A DNA stretch of 64,000 nucleotides from DAINPP01 sp963667315 (lineage in GTDB: Bacteria; Thermotogota; Thermotogae; MWEM01), in the NCBI GenBank assembly GCA_963667315.1, contig OY763325.1:1860001-1924000 (forward strand), read 5' to 3'. Of this stretch, positions 13,504 through 23,306 are shown piece after piece (positions within the stretch are counted from its first letter, which is position 1; each line of letters begins with the position of its first letter). A program made the position numbers and the translations under genes. The notes beneath the pieces are model-generated. The model was given only the letters and a program-made list of their open reading frames with translations, was not told where the DNA came from and did not search any database.

Positions 13504-16500
13504 TTATTCCTCATATCCAGGTGCGGGTTCCTGTGGGATGCTCCTCAGATACGGGTAGGATATTTGCCCCACCTCTTCCACAATCGTCCAGACCGTGTCA
13601 AAATCCCAGTCGGCATCGGTAAAGGTTGTCTTATCCTTCATCTGCGCCGTCGTTTTTCCCGTTATGCCCGTTGACGATCCGTAACCAACCCCGGAAGATT
13701 TCCCGGAGCTCTCTGTATCCCAGAATGCCTGGTTGATAGTTACACCATTCTCAACTATCCCGGCAAAGCCACCGATATTGCCGTTTCCCGAAACACTTCC
13801 TGTCGTATACACGTTATTGTACGTTCCCTCATATATAACCCCGACAAAGCCACCGACACAATTACTGAAAAAACCATCTCCGACCACACTTCCCGTCGTA
13901 TACACGTTGCTGAGATTTTCCACCTCCAATGTTCCGGCAAAGCCGCCAATCTCCCAATTAACACCAGACACAATTGTGTTCGTATACGTATTGATGATGT
14001 TCTTCCCCGCAGATACAATTCCAACAAGACCACCGATGGCGTCTCCACCCCTCACGGTTCCCGTCGTATACGTGTTGATGATATTCATTCTACTGGTTTT
14101 CCCCGCAAGAACACCTGCACCCGTTAATCCTGATACATTCCCAGACACAAATACATCTTCAATCGTTCCAGAAGACATCAATCCCACGAGACCGCCCACA
14201 TAGAAATTACCGGTCACTTTCACATCCTTCAGTCCAAGATGTGTAAACGTTGCGCCTTGTGTCTCTGAAGCAACATAACCAAACAAGCCTACATGATCTT
14301 CACTCGGACGGTCTATACACAGATCCGCTATCGTATACGTTGCCTGTTCATCATAACCGCCGAACGTCCCGAAGAATGGCTTCTCTACTGTCCCGATCGG
14401 CTCCCAGCCCTTATTACCCGGTGTCGTCTTTGTCGCCACATACGTTTCGTAATGCGCCGTCTGCGATGAGAGATCCGTTATCAGCTTGAAGTGTACGTCT
14501 TCTCCCATGTAATCCCTCACGCTGTTCAGCTGTTTCCAGTTCGCTATTCGGAATGGTTCCGCCTCCGTTCCGTTTCCTCCCTCAAAGATGGATTCCAGAC
14601 CTGGAGGTGGCGTTTGCGGAACGCTTCTCAGATACGGGTAGGATATTTGTCCATCATTCTCAACGATCATCCAGACCGTGTCAAAATCCCAGTCGGCATC
14701 GGTAAACGTCGTCTTTTGCTTCATCTGTGCCGTCGTCTTTCCCGTTATGCCCGTTGACGATCCGGAGCCAACACCGTCAGCCTGCCCGGAGTTCTGTATA
14801 TCCCAGAATGACCGGCTGATGGTTCCAGTCATTATTTCTCCGACAAAGCCACCTACCTCAAAGCTTCCCGTTACACTTCCCGCCGTATAGGTCTTACTGA
14901 TACTTGCATTATTAAGGCCTCCGGCAAAGCCACCGATTTCACGCTCTCCCGTCACCACCACTGTCGTATAGGTGTTACTGACCTCAACATCACTAATCCA
15001 GCCTGCTAAACCACCCACATCACGGTCTCCCGTCACGGTCCCGGTCACACACACATTATTAACAATTCCTGCCAGGAATCCTGTTAAACCACCAGTATAA
15101 TTGCCCCCCGTCACAGTCCCGTTCACTGCCACATTGCTAAGCTCGCCACCATTAATCATTCCAGCCAAACCACCAGCAGAACGCTCTCCCATCACAATCC
15201 CGCTCACGCTCAGGTTGCCGATTTCCACCTTTTTTATAAGTCCTGTTAAACCACCCACGTACTGCTGACCGGTCACCTTCACATCTTCAAGTCCAAGCTG
15301 TGTGATCGTCGCCCCTTCTGTGTATGTGCCGATAACACCAAATAAACCCACAAAATCTTCACCCGGACGATCGATGCACAGATCCGTTATCGTGTGCGTT
15401 GCCGCCCCGTCATAGCCGCTGAACGTTCCAAGAAATGGATTTGCCTCTGTTCCGATTGGCGCCCATCCCTTATTGCCCGGCGTCGTCTGTGTCGCCACAT
15501 ACGTTCCATAATACGCCGTCTGCGATGAGAGATCCGTTATCAGGGCAAAGTATACGTCTGAGGCCATGAAGTTCCTCACGTTGTTCAGGTGCTTCCAGTT
15601 CGCTATCTGATATGGATTTCCCACTGTCCCGTTTCCACCGGCAAAGGGCATTATTACTGAAAATCTGGCATTCCTCGCCAGTTCTTCGTTCAACGTCCAG
15701 TTGATACTCCCCTCGTATAGCCCGTTCATTCCCGTCGGCGGCAGTTCACACGGCTCCGGTAATCCTCTGATTGACAGGAGGAATTTTTCCGCCTTCTTGT
15801 ATGAATCGTTCGTCAGCCTTTCGGACCAGATCTTGAACACGACCTTGTCACCATCCTGTGAAAAGGTGTAGACTTCATTTTCCCCTTCAGTTCCGAGCTG
15901 TCTCAGTCTGTCCCGTTCGTCGGGTATATCTATTTTCTCCCTGCCGTCATCCGTTACAGACAAACGGTTTGGATTTTCGAAATACAGCAGGCCGTTATGT
16001 GCTTCTACCGTTCTATCTCTTAAAAATTCCAATGCACTCTGCGTATTCCGATTCGGTGAGACCTGTCGCGCATCGTAATAACGCCGCAGGCTGTACGCAT
16101 TCTCTTCGCTCGTCTTCACGTATGATGGGCGGATCAGTTCGCCTCCGGCGTATATGCGGCTCGTCTCACTCGCCTTCAGCGTGATGTAATCCGTCAGGAG
16201 CATCTCGTACAAATCTGTCCCGTTCTGCAGCTCATCATCCTGAACGATCACCTTTTCGATTCCAAGCCCTTCTCCAGTTCGTGAACTTCTTTCAGTCCCG
16301 CTCCATATCATCCCCGCTTCTATCGCCTCGCGGCTTATCCCCTCCGGGATGAAGCAGATGTAAAGCGCATGATCCACCTTGTGCCTTTTTATCTCAAGGG
16401 TTTCCGTCCCCATTCCTGTTATCCTCAGCGTAAGTGGCGATGTTGTCATTCCCAGCACCGTTAGTACCTCTTTCTCTATCGTCAAACTCCAAAGTCCTAA

Positions 16501-16662
16501 TTCCCGGTAATCCTCCAATTTGTACGCTCCCACTTCCGCAAGTGCTATGCTCTTTAAAACCTGCTCCCCGTTTATCATACTTTTACGCTGTGCACACGAG
16601 ATCATCAGCAACCCCGCGACAATCAAGATTACAATTGTCATTAACTTTTTTCTTTTCTCCAT
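13504..16662 (-). CDS. Large GLUG-repeat surface lipoprotein with duplicated repeat module
   Basis: This 1052-residue lipoprotein has a signal peptide ending LLMISC (C23). The shared N-terminal region (about 35-330) carries YKLEDYRELGLWSLTIE, LLTDYITLKASETS and YYDARQVS. Two tandem copies of a module of about 330 residues follow. Each opens with GNGT...IANWK.LN.VR, continues with DLSSQTA.Y.TYVAT.TTPGNKGW and DLCIDRP, then GLUG repeats, and closes with SSTGITGKTTAQMK...TFTDADWDFDTVW and YPYLRS(V/I)PQ. The sister gene at 11160 has one such module. This gene thus arose by duplication of the module, or the sister lost one. It probably sits on the cell surface. Confidence 0.86.
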   Translation of the reverse strand: MEKRKKLMTIVILIVAGLLMISCAQRKSMINGEQVLKSIALAEVGAYKLEDYRELGLWSLTIEKEVLTVLGMTTSPLTLRITGMGTETLEIKRHKVDHALYICFIPEGISREAIEAGMIWSGTERSSRTGEGLGIEKVIVQDDELQNGTDLYEMLLTDYITLKASETSRIYAGGELIRPSYVKTSEENAYSLRRYYDARQVSPNRNTQSALEFLRDRTVEAHNGLLYFENPNRLSVTDDGREKIDIPDERDRLRQLGTEGENEVYTFSQDGDKVVFKIWSERLTNDSYKKAEKFLLSIRGLPEPCELPPTGMNGLYEGSINWTLNEELARNARFSVIMPFAGGNGTVGNPYQIANWKHLNNVRNFMASDVYFALITDLSSQTAYYGTYVATQTTPGNKGWAPIGTEANPFLGTFSGYDGAATHTITDLCIDRPGEDFVGLFGVIGTYTEGATITQLGLEDVKVTGQQYVGGLTGLIKKVEIGNLSVSGIVMGERSAGGLAGMINGGELSNVAVNGTVTGGNYTGGLTGFLAGIVNNVCVTGTVTGDRDVGGLAGWISDVEVSNTYTTVVVTGEREIGGFAGGLNNASISKTYTAGSVTGSFEVGGFVGEIMTGTISRSFWDIQNSGQADGVGSGSSTGITGKTTAQMKQKTTFTDADWDFDTVWMIVENDGQISYPYLRSVPQTPPPGLESIFEGGNGTEAEPFRIANWKQLNSVRDYMGEDVHFKLITDLSSQTAHYETYVATKTTPGNKGWEPIGTVEKPFFGTFGGYDEQATYTIADLCIDRPSEDHVGLFGYVASETQGATFTHLGLKDVKVTGNFYVGGLVGLMSSGTIEDVFVSGNVSGLTGAGVLAGKTSRMNIINTYTTGTVRGGDAIGGLVGIVSAGKNIINTYTNTIVSGVNWEIGGFAGTLEVENLSNVYTTGSVVGDGFFSNCVGGFVGVIYEGTYNNVYTTGSVSGNGNIGGFAGIVENGVTINQAFWDTESSGKSSGVGYGSSTGITGKTTAQMKDKTTFTDADWDFDTVWTIVEEVGQISYPYLRSIPQEPAPGYEE

Positions 16663-16876
16663 CTTACTCCCACCTCATTTATTTTTCTATTATTTCGAAA
16701 TATAATCTTTTTAGAGTCGTATCATTACATTATATTCATCATTTCAATAACATGAAACTTCTATTCATTATACAGATAGAATATCCACCATATATGTACA
16801 TTATAATAACATTAATTTTATATTCTTTCACGAAATTAGTCTGATTCGCTTAATATATTTTTTTCATTTAAAACAG

Positions 16877-16915
16877 AAAAAACCGGACACTTTTTTAAGT
16901 GTCCGGTTTTTTATT
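16877..16915. terminator. Terminator after asnS
   Basis: A perfect 16-base stem AAAAAACCGGACACTT/AAGTGTCCGGTTTTTT with a TTTT loop (16877-16912) is A/T-flanked on both sides. It is the expected end of the minus-strand asnS transcript. Confidence 0.95.
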
Positions 16916-16931
16916 TACATGTTTTTATTTT

Positions 16932-18317
16932 TTATCCGTAAATCTGCCCTTTTGTTCTTGGGAACGGTAATGTGTCTCTGATGTTTTCGATACCCGTCAG
17001 GTACATGAGCATTCTTTCCAGGCCCATTCCAAAACCGGAGTGTGGCGCACTTCCCCATTTTCTGAGTTCGAGATACCATTGATATGTCTCCATCTCCATG
17101 TTTCTTTCTTCCAGCTTCTTGAGCAACACATCGTATCGTTCTTCTCTCTGACTTCCGGTGACGATTTCACCAACACCGGGAACGAGGAGATCGAGACATC
17201 TGACGGTCTTGCCGTCGTCGTTCTGTCTCATGTAGAAGGATTTGAAGGCTCCCGGATAATCTGTTACGAAGACGGGTTTCTTAAAATGAACATCCGTAAG
17301 GTATCTTTCATGTTCTTTGAAGAGGTCTTCTCCCCAAACGGGTTCATTTTCAAATTCTGACAGATGCTCTCTCAGAAGGGCTATGGCATCCGTGTATGTG
17401 ATCTGTGCAAATTCGTTGTTGAGCAGCATGTCATATCTTTCCATCAGTTGTTTGTTGATGAACTTGCCGAAGAATTCCAGTTCTGTTGCACACGTTTCCT
17501 TGACATATTTTGTGATGCCCTTGACGAAGTCTTCAATGAGTACGATCAGGTCATCAAAGTCATAGAATGCCATTTCCGGTTCGATCATCCAGAATTCGGA
17601 AGCGTGAAGCGGTGTGTTGGACGGGTCGGCTCTGAAAGTCGGTCCGAAGGTGTAGACTTCTCCGTGTGAGAGGGCAAAGGCCTCCGCTTCAAGCTGTCCG
17701 CTGACGGTTAGACCCACCCTTTCCCCGAAAAAGTCCTGACTGTAGTCAATCGGTTTATCCCCCAACGCAACGGCTTCAAGGTTGAGGTTGGTGACCTGGA
17801 AGGATTCTCCGGCCCCTTCCGCATCACTCTTCGTGAGGAGCGGTGAGTGAATGTAAAGGAATCCCTTGTCCTGGAAATATTTGTGAATGGCATATGAGAG
17901 TTTGTTTCTCACGGTGAGTCCTGCCAGTAATGTGTTCGTTCTGGATCTGAGATGCGGCATACCTCTGAGGAATTCCAGCGTGTGGCGCTTCTTCTGAAGC
18001 GGATAATCGTCCGCTGACGGTCCAACGACTTCAACCGTATCGGCGAGCACTTCAATACTCTGACCCTTGCCACCCGATTCAACAATCTCTCCGGTTACTT
18101 TCACACAAGCCCCGGTCAGCAATTCCGATTTATCAACGCTGTCCAGCTTGTCGATAACGATCTGAAGCTTGTCGAAACAGGACCCATCGTTTATTGAAAG
18201 AAAGTACACGTTCTTTGAGAACCTCGCCGTTCTGATCCATCCGTAAATCGTGACTTTTTTGCCAATCTCCTGTGTCATAAACAGCTCTGAAATCTTATCT
18301 CTTTTTCCGTTAATCAT
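16932..18317 (-). CDS. asnS: Asparaginyl-tRNA synthetase
   Basis: This 461-residue class IIb aminoacyl-tRNA synthetase has the usual AsnRS length. The N-terminal OB-fold anticodon-binding domain (about 1-115) includes KVTIYGWIRTARFSKNVYF. Class II motif 2 appears in YTFGPTFRADPSNTPLHASEFWMIEPEMAF, of which FRAD..NTPLHASEFWMIEPE is the AsnRS signature. Motif 3 is PHSGFGMGLERMLMYLTGIENIRDT near the C-terminus. It charges tRNA-Asn with asparagine. The gene is monocistronic, with a good promoter at 18350-18378 and a strong terminator downstream. Confidence 0.97.
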   Translation of the reverse strand: MINGKRDKISELFMTQEIGKKVTIYGWIRTARFSKNVYFLSINDGSCFDKLQIVIDKLDSVDKSELLTGACVKVTGEIVESGGKGQSIEVLADTVEVVGPSADDYPLQKKRHTLEFLRGMPHLRSRTNTLLAGLTVRNKLSYAIHKYFQDKGFLYIHSPLLTKSDAEGAGESFQVTNLNLEAVALGDKPIDYSQDFFGERVGLTVSGQLEAEAFALSHGEVYTFGPTFRADPSNTPLHASEFWMIEPEMAFYDFDDLIVLIEDFVKGITKYVKETCATELEFFGKFINKQLMERYDMLLNNEFAQITYTDAIALLREHLSEFENEPVWGEDLFKEHERYLTDVHFKKPVFVTDYPGAFKSFYMRQNDDGKTVRCLDLLVPGVGEIVTGSQREERYDVLLKKLEERNMEMETYQWYLELRKWGSAPHSGFGMGLERMLMYLTGIENIRDTLPFPRTKGQIYG

Positions 18318-18349
18318 TTTAAACCCCTTTCCATCTATAATTTTTCCTT

Positions 18350-18378
18350 ATTATACGCTTTAAAAGCCTTTTTTTGAA
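18350..18378 (-). promoter_or_regulatory. asnS promoter
   Basis: On the minus strand TTCAAA (18378-18373) and a consensus TATAAT (18355-18350) are 17 bases apart, about 33 bases before the start codon. Confidence 0.7.
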
Positions 18379-18720
18379 GTCTGAACAGAATATTTTACTC
18401 GGTTAGCCTGTTCATTTCATCAAATTTTATCATAATTAGTTTTAAATTGGGCAGAAGAAACCAAGATTCATTTCCCAACCCACTTTGTTTTTTCAACAAA
18501 GACAGTTTAGAGTTTACACATTCGTTTCACCAGGGAATCCCATCCGTCATACCTTTCCCTCAGACGGTTAATCCTTTGTGATATAATAACTTATGTTCCG
18601 ATTTGTTTGTTTTCCGTACATTATCAGGACTACACGTTTTCTTTTACGTTAATACGAGCTTATATACTTATAATATATCAAACAACGGTGCTTTAACCTC
18701 TATTTTCATGGTGATTCAAA

Positions 18721-20829
18721 ATGAAAACAATGAAAAACGCCTTAAAAAAACAGGAACATTACCTGTCAACGATCATCATAATCCCTTTGATGATCTTTAT
18801 CGTTATCTTGTCGATACTGATGTGGACCAATCATTTCGCCGCAAGGCTTTACAGGATCAATTCCAGTTCTGAAGCATTCGTTAAAGAACTGGTCAACGAA
18901 TTCATCCTGCTGGAATCAACCTTCAATCAAAAGATGAGCTTTCTCCTTGAACAGGGTTATGATCAATCATTTGATGAAAACACCATCAACAGTATCCGTG
19001 AAGAGCTGTTGGCAACCGAATCCGATTTTCCCTCCGCTTTGAATACGGCATTCTCCAAAGAGCCGGAATTAGTTCGGCAGATGTCGGATTTAAGCCCGGG
19101 GGATGTTTACTACAGCAGTCTGGCCAGCGAACCCGAAACGGGAGATGTTCGATTATACGCCTATATTCGACTGCCGGACCGTTCTTTTTTCGGTGTCGGG
19201 GTTAAATTCGGAGAGATAAAGGAACGTGCCATACGGATCATGGCAGAAGTTTTTTCCGACCCCGCTCTGAGTCTCAAAAACCCGGGAAATTATACTCCGA
19301 CTGAGCTTTTGCTCTTTGAGGAATCCCTTGAAAAGAATCTACCGGTTTATCATATCCGTTCTCTGACCGAGCTGGATCTGTATGTCAAAAAGGCTACGAG
19401 ATACGGTAGCTACCGGTTTATCATCACAACAAGATTTGATGTCTCGCTCTATATCCTCATCACCGTAATCGTCCTGTCGGGTCTTTTTATAGGCCTCCGC
19501 CTCTTTGTCAATCAAAACATCGAGAAAATATCCGGTAATTTTTCACACAACCTTGAAAGACTGGAACATAACGTTCAGAATTTTCAGCTGGATGACTTCA
19601 GTGTAAATCCGGAGGACATCAACTCCGATATCAAGGAGATTGATGCCATCTCAAAGGCCTTTCTGAAGATGCGGGACGACATCATCAACTCCTATGAAGA
19701 GCTTTCAGCGATGAATCAAGAGATTGAAGCCACCTATATGGAAAATCAGAACTTGTTGAAGAAGGTGGAAGCCTTTTTAAACATGCCGGATTATCTTCTC
19801 TATCTGAACAATACCGAACGGTTCCTGCTCAGAAGTTTTGAGCGAATCCTGTCGCTTGTGGACGGGATGGATTTGGGGTATGTCGCCTTTTATGACGAGG
19901 GGGAATACAAATTTCTGGACTTCGTCGGAATCGATATGGAGCTGATCAATTCAATCCCGACGGAACCGGAAACTTATGCCCTGTCAGAAGAGGATCAGCA
20001 TTATGATGCGGTTGCCCTCGTCGATTATGCAGAAGGGGAGTATCTGACCCGATACAGGGAAATCCCTGAAATACGCGAATTCCAGGTGGATATTGCACAG
20101 GTTCTATATATCCCCATCTCCACCGAAAACAGTTATCTCGGGGATATCTGTCTGTTTACGCAGAGAAAAAGCGGGAATCGCATGACCGATGACGATTACC
20201 GGATCGCAGCCTTCTTCGCCAATTATCTGAAAGGGTATTTGATGATCAAGGAATTATCGACAGATGAAGCGGAACTTCAGAAAGAGACGATCTACTCCCT
20301 GATCAGACTGCTGGAACAGCATGATCCCTACACAAAGGGACATTCTGAAAGTGTCGCAAAACTGGCAGCCGATTTCGCCACTTATCTTAAACTCCCGGAA
20401 CAAACGGTTCAGTCCCTTTACTGGTCGGGGATCGTTCACGATATGGGAAAGATTCTCATCCCCAACAGCATTCTGAATAAACCGGCAAGACTCTCAAAAG
20501 AGGAATTCGCGATCATTCAGAATCATCCGGAGTACGCCTGGGATGTCCTGAAAAAAAACAAGAACATGGAACATATCGCCATTTTCATCAAACATCATCA
20601 TGAAAAGTACGACGGCAGCGGTTACCCGGACAAGTTGAAAGGCGATCAGATTCCCTTTGAATCGAGAATCCTTACCCTGGCCGATGCCTGGGATGCCATG
20701 ACTGCCGAGCGCGTCTATAAGAAGGGCATGTCTGCGGAAGATGCCCTTGAAGAGATTCAAAGGAATGCCGGTGTTCAATTTGACCCGGAATTGGTCACAA
20801 AATGGATACAGTTCATCCAGAACGACTAA
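18721..20829 (+). CDS. Transmembrane sensor HD-GYP protein, paralog 1
   Basis: This 702-residue protein is the first of four tandem paralogs. It has a TM helix (about 20-42), an extracytoplasmic sensor region (about 45-240; LSPGDVYYSSL and VRLYAYIRLPD are shared marks) and a second TM (about 245-265). A HAMP-like/coiled-coil linker (about 270-350) leads to a GAF-like region (about 355-510), where the DYLLYL motif recurs in every paralog. The HD-GYP domain (about 520-700) has the metal-binding pair H573-D574 in GIVHDMGK, then HHHEKYDGSGYP. HD-GYP domains hydrolyse cyclic di-GMP. The 403-base gap upstream has a TATAAT at 18582. The start follows a weak GGTGAT. Confidence 0.9.
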   Translation: MKTMKNALKKQEHYLSTIIIIPLMIFIVILSILMWTNHFAARLYRINSSSEAFVKELVNEFILLESTFNQKMSFLLEQGYDQSFDENTINSIREELLATESDFPSALNTAFSKEPELVRQMSDLSPGDVYYSSLASEPETGDVRLYAYIRLPDRSFFGVGVKFGEIKERAIRIMAEVFSDPALSLKNPGNYTPTELLLFEESLEKNLPVYHIRSLTELDLYVKKATRYGSYRFIITTRFDVSLYILITVIVLSGLFIGLRLFVNQNIEKISGNFSHNLERLEHNVQNFQLDDFSVNPEDINSDIKEIDAISKAFLKMRDDIINSYEELSAMNQEIEATYMENQNLLKKVEAFLNMPDYLLYLNNTERFLLRSFERILSLVDGMDLGYVAFYDEGEYKFLDFVGIDMELINSIPTEPETYALSEEDQHYDAVALVDYAEGEYLTRYREIPEIREFQVDIAQVLYIPISTENSYLGDICLFTQRKSGNRMTDDDYRIAAFFANYLKGYLMIKELSTDEAELQKETIYSLIRLLEQHDPYTKGHSESVAKLAADFATYLKLPEQTVQSLYWSGIVHDMGKILIPNSILNKPARLSKEEFAIIQNHPEYAWDVLKKNKNMEHIAIFIKHHHEKYDGSGYPDKLKGDQIPFESRILTLADAWDAMTAERVYKKGMSAEDALEEIQRNAGVQFDPELVTKWIQFIQND

Positions 20830-20974
20830 ATCATCAATCTTCCAGCATAAATTCAAAATGATAATAATTTGTTCTTCATGAAACGGCTATCATTTTCTTC
20901 CACAACGGTATCTGTATATTCAAATAAATTTTACTTGTTTCATCCTGTTACATTTCATCAAACACCCCTGAAAA

Positions 20975-20983
20975 TGCTATACT
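20975..20983 (+). promoter_or_regulatory. Extended -10 element before HD-GYP paralog 2
   Basis: TGCTATACT lies about 35 bases before the TTG start of the second paralog. The third paralog has the near-identical TGCTATAAT in the same position, so the copies seem to carry their own promoters. Confidence 0.5.
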
Positions 20984-21017
20984 TCCTTGTGATTCTGTCG
21001 CAGAAGGGTGATACAAA

Positions 21018-23204
21018 TTGAAGACCTTAAAATCCGAACTCAGGAACGCCGGTAAGCGTCTTTCTTTACTGGTTTCCGTTCCATTCAGCATCTTCGTCAT
21101 AATATTGTCGGTTTCACTACTAACCGCTTCTTTCAACGCAATGATTCATGAGATTGATGCTAAATCCGAAAAACTCATCAACACGATCAGTTATGAGTTG
21201 GTGATGCTTGAAACAAAATTCAACGCGTTGACGGAAAATATCCTTCTTAAGGCCTATCCCGATTCATTTGCGGCGGAAGACATACAGAAATTCAGAACCC
21301 TGCTAATGAATGAAGAAACAGCTTTTCCCATCAAAGCCATCAATTATTACCGGATAAATGAAGATTTTCTGATCTACGATACGGATTTTGCAACGGATCT
21401 CGGAGCTGATTTCGGCAACAACCGGTATTTCCAGGAGAATTTCTGGCCTTTGCAACCGGGCGAGGTCTTTACAGATCATCTGATCCGGGAAACAGCTACG
21501 GAAGATATCCGACTGTACAGTTATATCAAACTGGAAGACGGTTCCCTTTTTGAACTGGGCATTAAATTCAGTGGTGTAAAAGAGATGATTGAGACGGCTA
21601 CCCAAAGGATTTTCGATGACGGCCCCAGCGAAATTGCGATTTATGTCCCTTATTCCTGTGAGGAAAACCATCTTTTCAAAACCGCTCAGGAATCCGGAAA
21701 ACCCGTTTATAATATGCTTTCACCGAGCAGCGCTGAGTTCTATATCGGAAAACAATCGAAATTCGGCATCTATCATTTCATCGTCAAGACAACCTTCAAT
21801 TATCCGCTTTATTTTACAGCGGCCATCATCATCATATTTGTGATGTATTTTGTACTGAAAAGACTGGTCGATCAACGTTCCAACAAGATAGCCGAAAGAT
21901 TTTCAAAAAGTATCGAAATTCTCGATAAAAACCTTAAAAAGTTCCACTTGACAAATTCTCCGGAACCCCCGCAGAAAATCACCTGTGATATTGCGGAGAT
22001 CAATTCCATCTCAAATTCTTTTCTGAAGATGCGAACCGATATCATCGACTCTTATGAAGCGTTGAATCAATTGAACCGGGAACTCGAACGCTCATTTACT
22101 GAAAACCAGTCCCTTTTGAAAAAAGTGGAGGCCTTTCTGAACTTCCCGGATTATCTGCTCTACAAAGACAGCACGGAAAAATTCCTCGTCCGATGTTTTG
22201 AAAAGATGCTGCAGCTGTCAAACACCTGTGATTACGCGTATGCCGCCATCATCGAAGAGGATGGCGTCTACCACTTCCTCGATTTTAAGGGGTTGGATGT
22301 CGATATGATGAACCGTCTCAGACTTGTAGCCGATCATTATCCCAGGTCGGATCACGTTGCCCTGTTCAATTATAAGGTTGGACAATATTATAATGAACAC
22401 AGTGATATTCCCGAATTAAAGGCAGAAATCGATGATATTCAACAGGCCCTGGCAATCCCGGTTGCCAGCGAAAATAATTATTACGGCAGCATCACACTCC
22501 TGACAAAACGTTCTTCAGACAATCTGCTGACCGAAGAGGATTATCGAATGGCAACCTTTTTCTCCAATTATCTGAAAGGGTATCTGAGTCTCAAAGAGCT
22601 GGCAAATTACGAAGATGATCTTCAGAAGGAGACGATCTACGCGCTGATCCGATTGCTGGAGCAGCACGATCCCTACACCAGAGGACACTCTGAAAGTGTG
22701 GCGGGACTGGCATCAGACTTCGCGCTGCATCTGGGATTTGTGGAACAAGAGTCCCAGGAACTGTACTGGGCGGGAATCGTCCATGACATGGGAAAGATCC
22801 TCATCCCCAACAGCATCCTGAATAAACCGGCACAACTGACCAGTGAAGAGTTTGAAGTGATCAAAAAGCATCCCGTCTACGCCTGGGATGTGCTGCGAAA
22901 AAACAAACACATGGAAAACATTGCCAATATCATCAAACATCATCACGAAAAATATGACGGCAGCGGTTATCCCGATGGATTAAGCAGCAACCGAATCCCC
23001 TTTGAATCGAGAATCCTCACCCTCGCCGATGCCTGGGATGCCATGACCGCCGAGCGCGTCTACAAGAAGGGAATTTCGGTGGAAGAAGCCCTCGAGGAGA
23101 TCCGAATGAATTCGGGAAAACAGTTTGATCCCATACTCGTTGAAAAATGGGTGAATTTTGTTCAGACCGGATTGAATGATCGTCAAAACAAGAAAAAACC
23201 GTAA
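21018..23204 (+). CDS. Transmembrane sensor HD-GYP protein, paralog 2
   Basis: This 728-residue protein has the same plan as its neighbours: TM, extracytoplasmic sensor (YYRINEDFLIYDTDF, LQPGEVFTDHLI), TM, linker, GAF-like region and HD-GYP. The HD pair is in GIVHDMGKILIPNSILNKPA and the GYP motif in HHHEKYDGSGYPDGL. A TTG start at 21018, preceded by GGGTGAT, is chosen because it gives the same MKTLK beginning as paralogs 1 and 4. The sensor region shares the FYRI...F.I(Y/F)(E/D)TD pattern with paralogs 3 and 4. The HD-GYP halves are much more alike than the sensor halves. That fits duplication followed by divergence of ligand specificity. Confidence 0.9.
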   Translation: MKTLKSELRNAGKRLSLLVSVPFSIFVIILSVSLLTASFNAMIHEIDAKSEKLINTISYELVMLETKFNALTENILLKAYPDSFAAEDIQKFRTLLMNEETAFPIKAINYYRINEDFLIYDTDFATDLGADFGNNRYFQENFWPLQPGEVFTDHLIRETATEDIRLYSYIKLEDGSLFELGIKFSGVKEMIETATQRIFDDGPSEIAIYVPYSCEENHLFKTAQESGKPVYNMLSPSSAEFYIGKQSKFGIYHFIVKTTFNYPLYFTAAIIIIFVMYFVLKRLVDQRSNKIAERFSKSIEILDKNLKKFHLTNSPEPPQKITCDIAEINSISNSFLKMRTDIIDSYEALNQLNRELERSFTENQSLLKKVEAFLNFPDYLLYKDSTEKFLVRCFEKMLQLSNTCDYAYAAIIEEDGVYHFLDFKGLDVDMMNRLRLVADHYPRSDHVALFNYKVGQYYNEHSDIPELKAEIDDIQQALAIPVASENNYYGSITLLTKRSSDNLLTEEDYRMATFFSNYLKGYLSLKELANYEDDLQKETIYALIRLLEQHDPYTRGHSESVAGLASDFALHLGFVEQESQELYWAGIVHDMGKILIPNSILNKPAQLTSEEFEVIKKHPVYAWDVLRKNKHMENIANIIKHHHEKYDGSGYPDGLSSNRIPFESRILTLADAWDAMTAERVYKKGISVEEALEEIRMNSGKQFDPILVEKWVNFVQTGLNDRQNKKKP

Positions 23205-23261
23205 ATTCCATACGTCTATATTTTTTCTATTGCATTAATTCTATCAACACGCCATAAAACA

Positions 23262-23270
23262 TGCTATAAT
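23262..23270 (+). promoter_or_regulatory. Extended -10 element before HD-GYP paralog 3
   Basis: TGCTATAAT is an extended -10 with a consensus hexamer, about 37 bases before the ATG at 23307. Confidence 0.55.
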
Positions 23271-23306
23271 TTAGTGTACGAATATTAAAATTTCGGGTGA
23301 TGATGG

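Noticed and set aside
13900..16000. GLUG-coding repeats considered as a CRISPR or DNA-level array
   Set aside because: Repeat units are irregular in spacing and sequence and follow the protein repeat period; no conserved short repeat with unique spacers.
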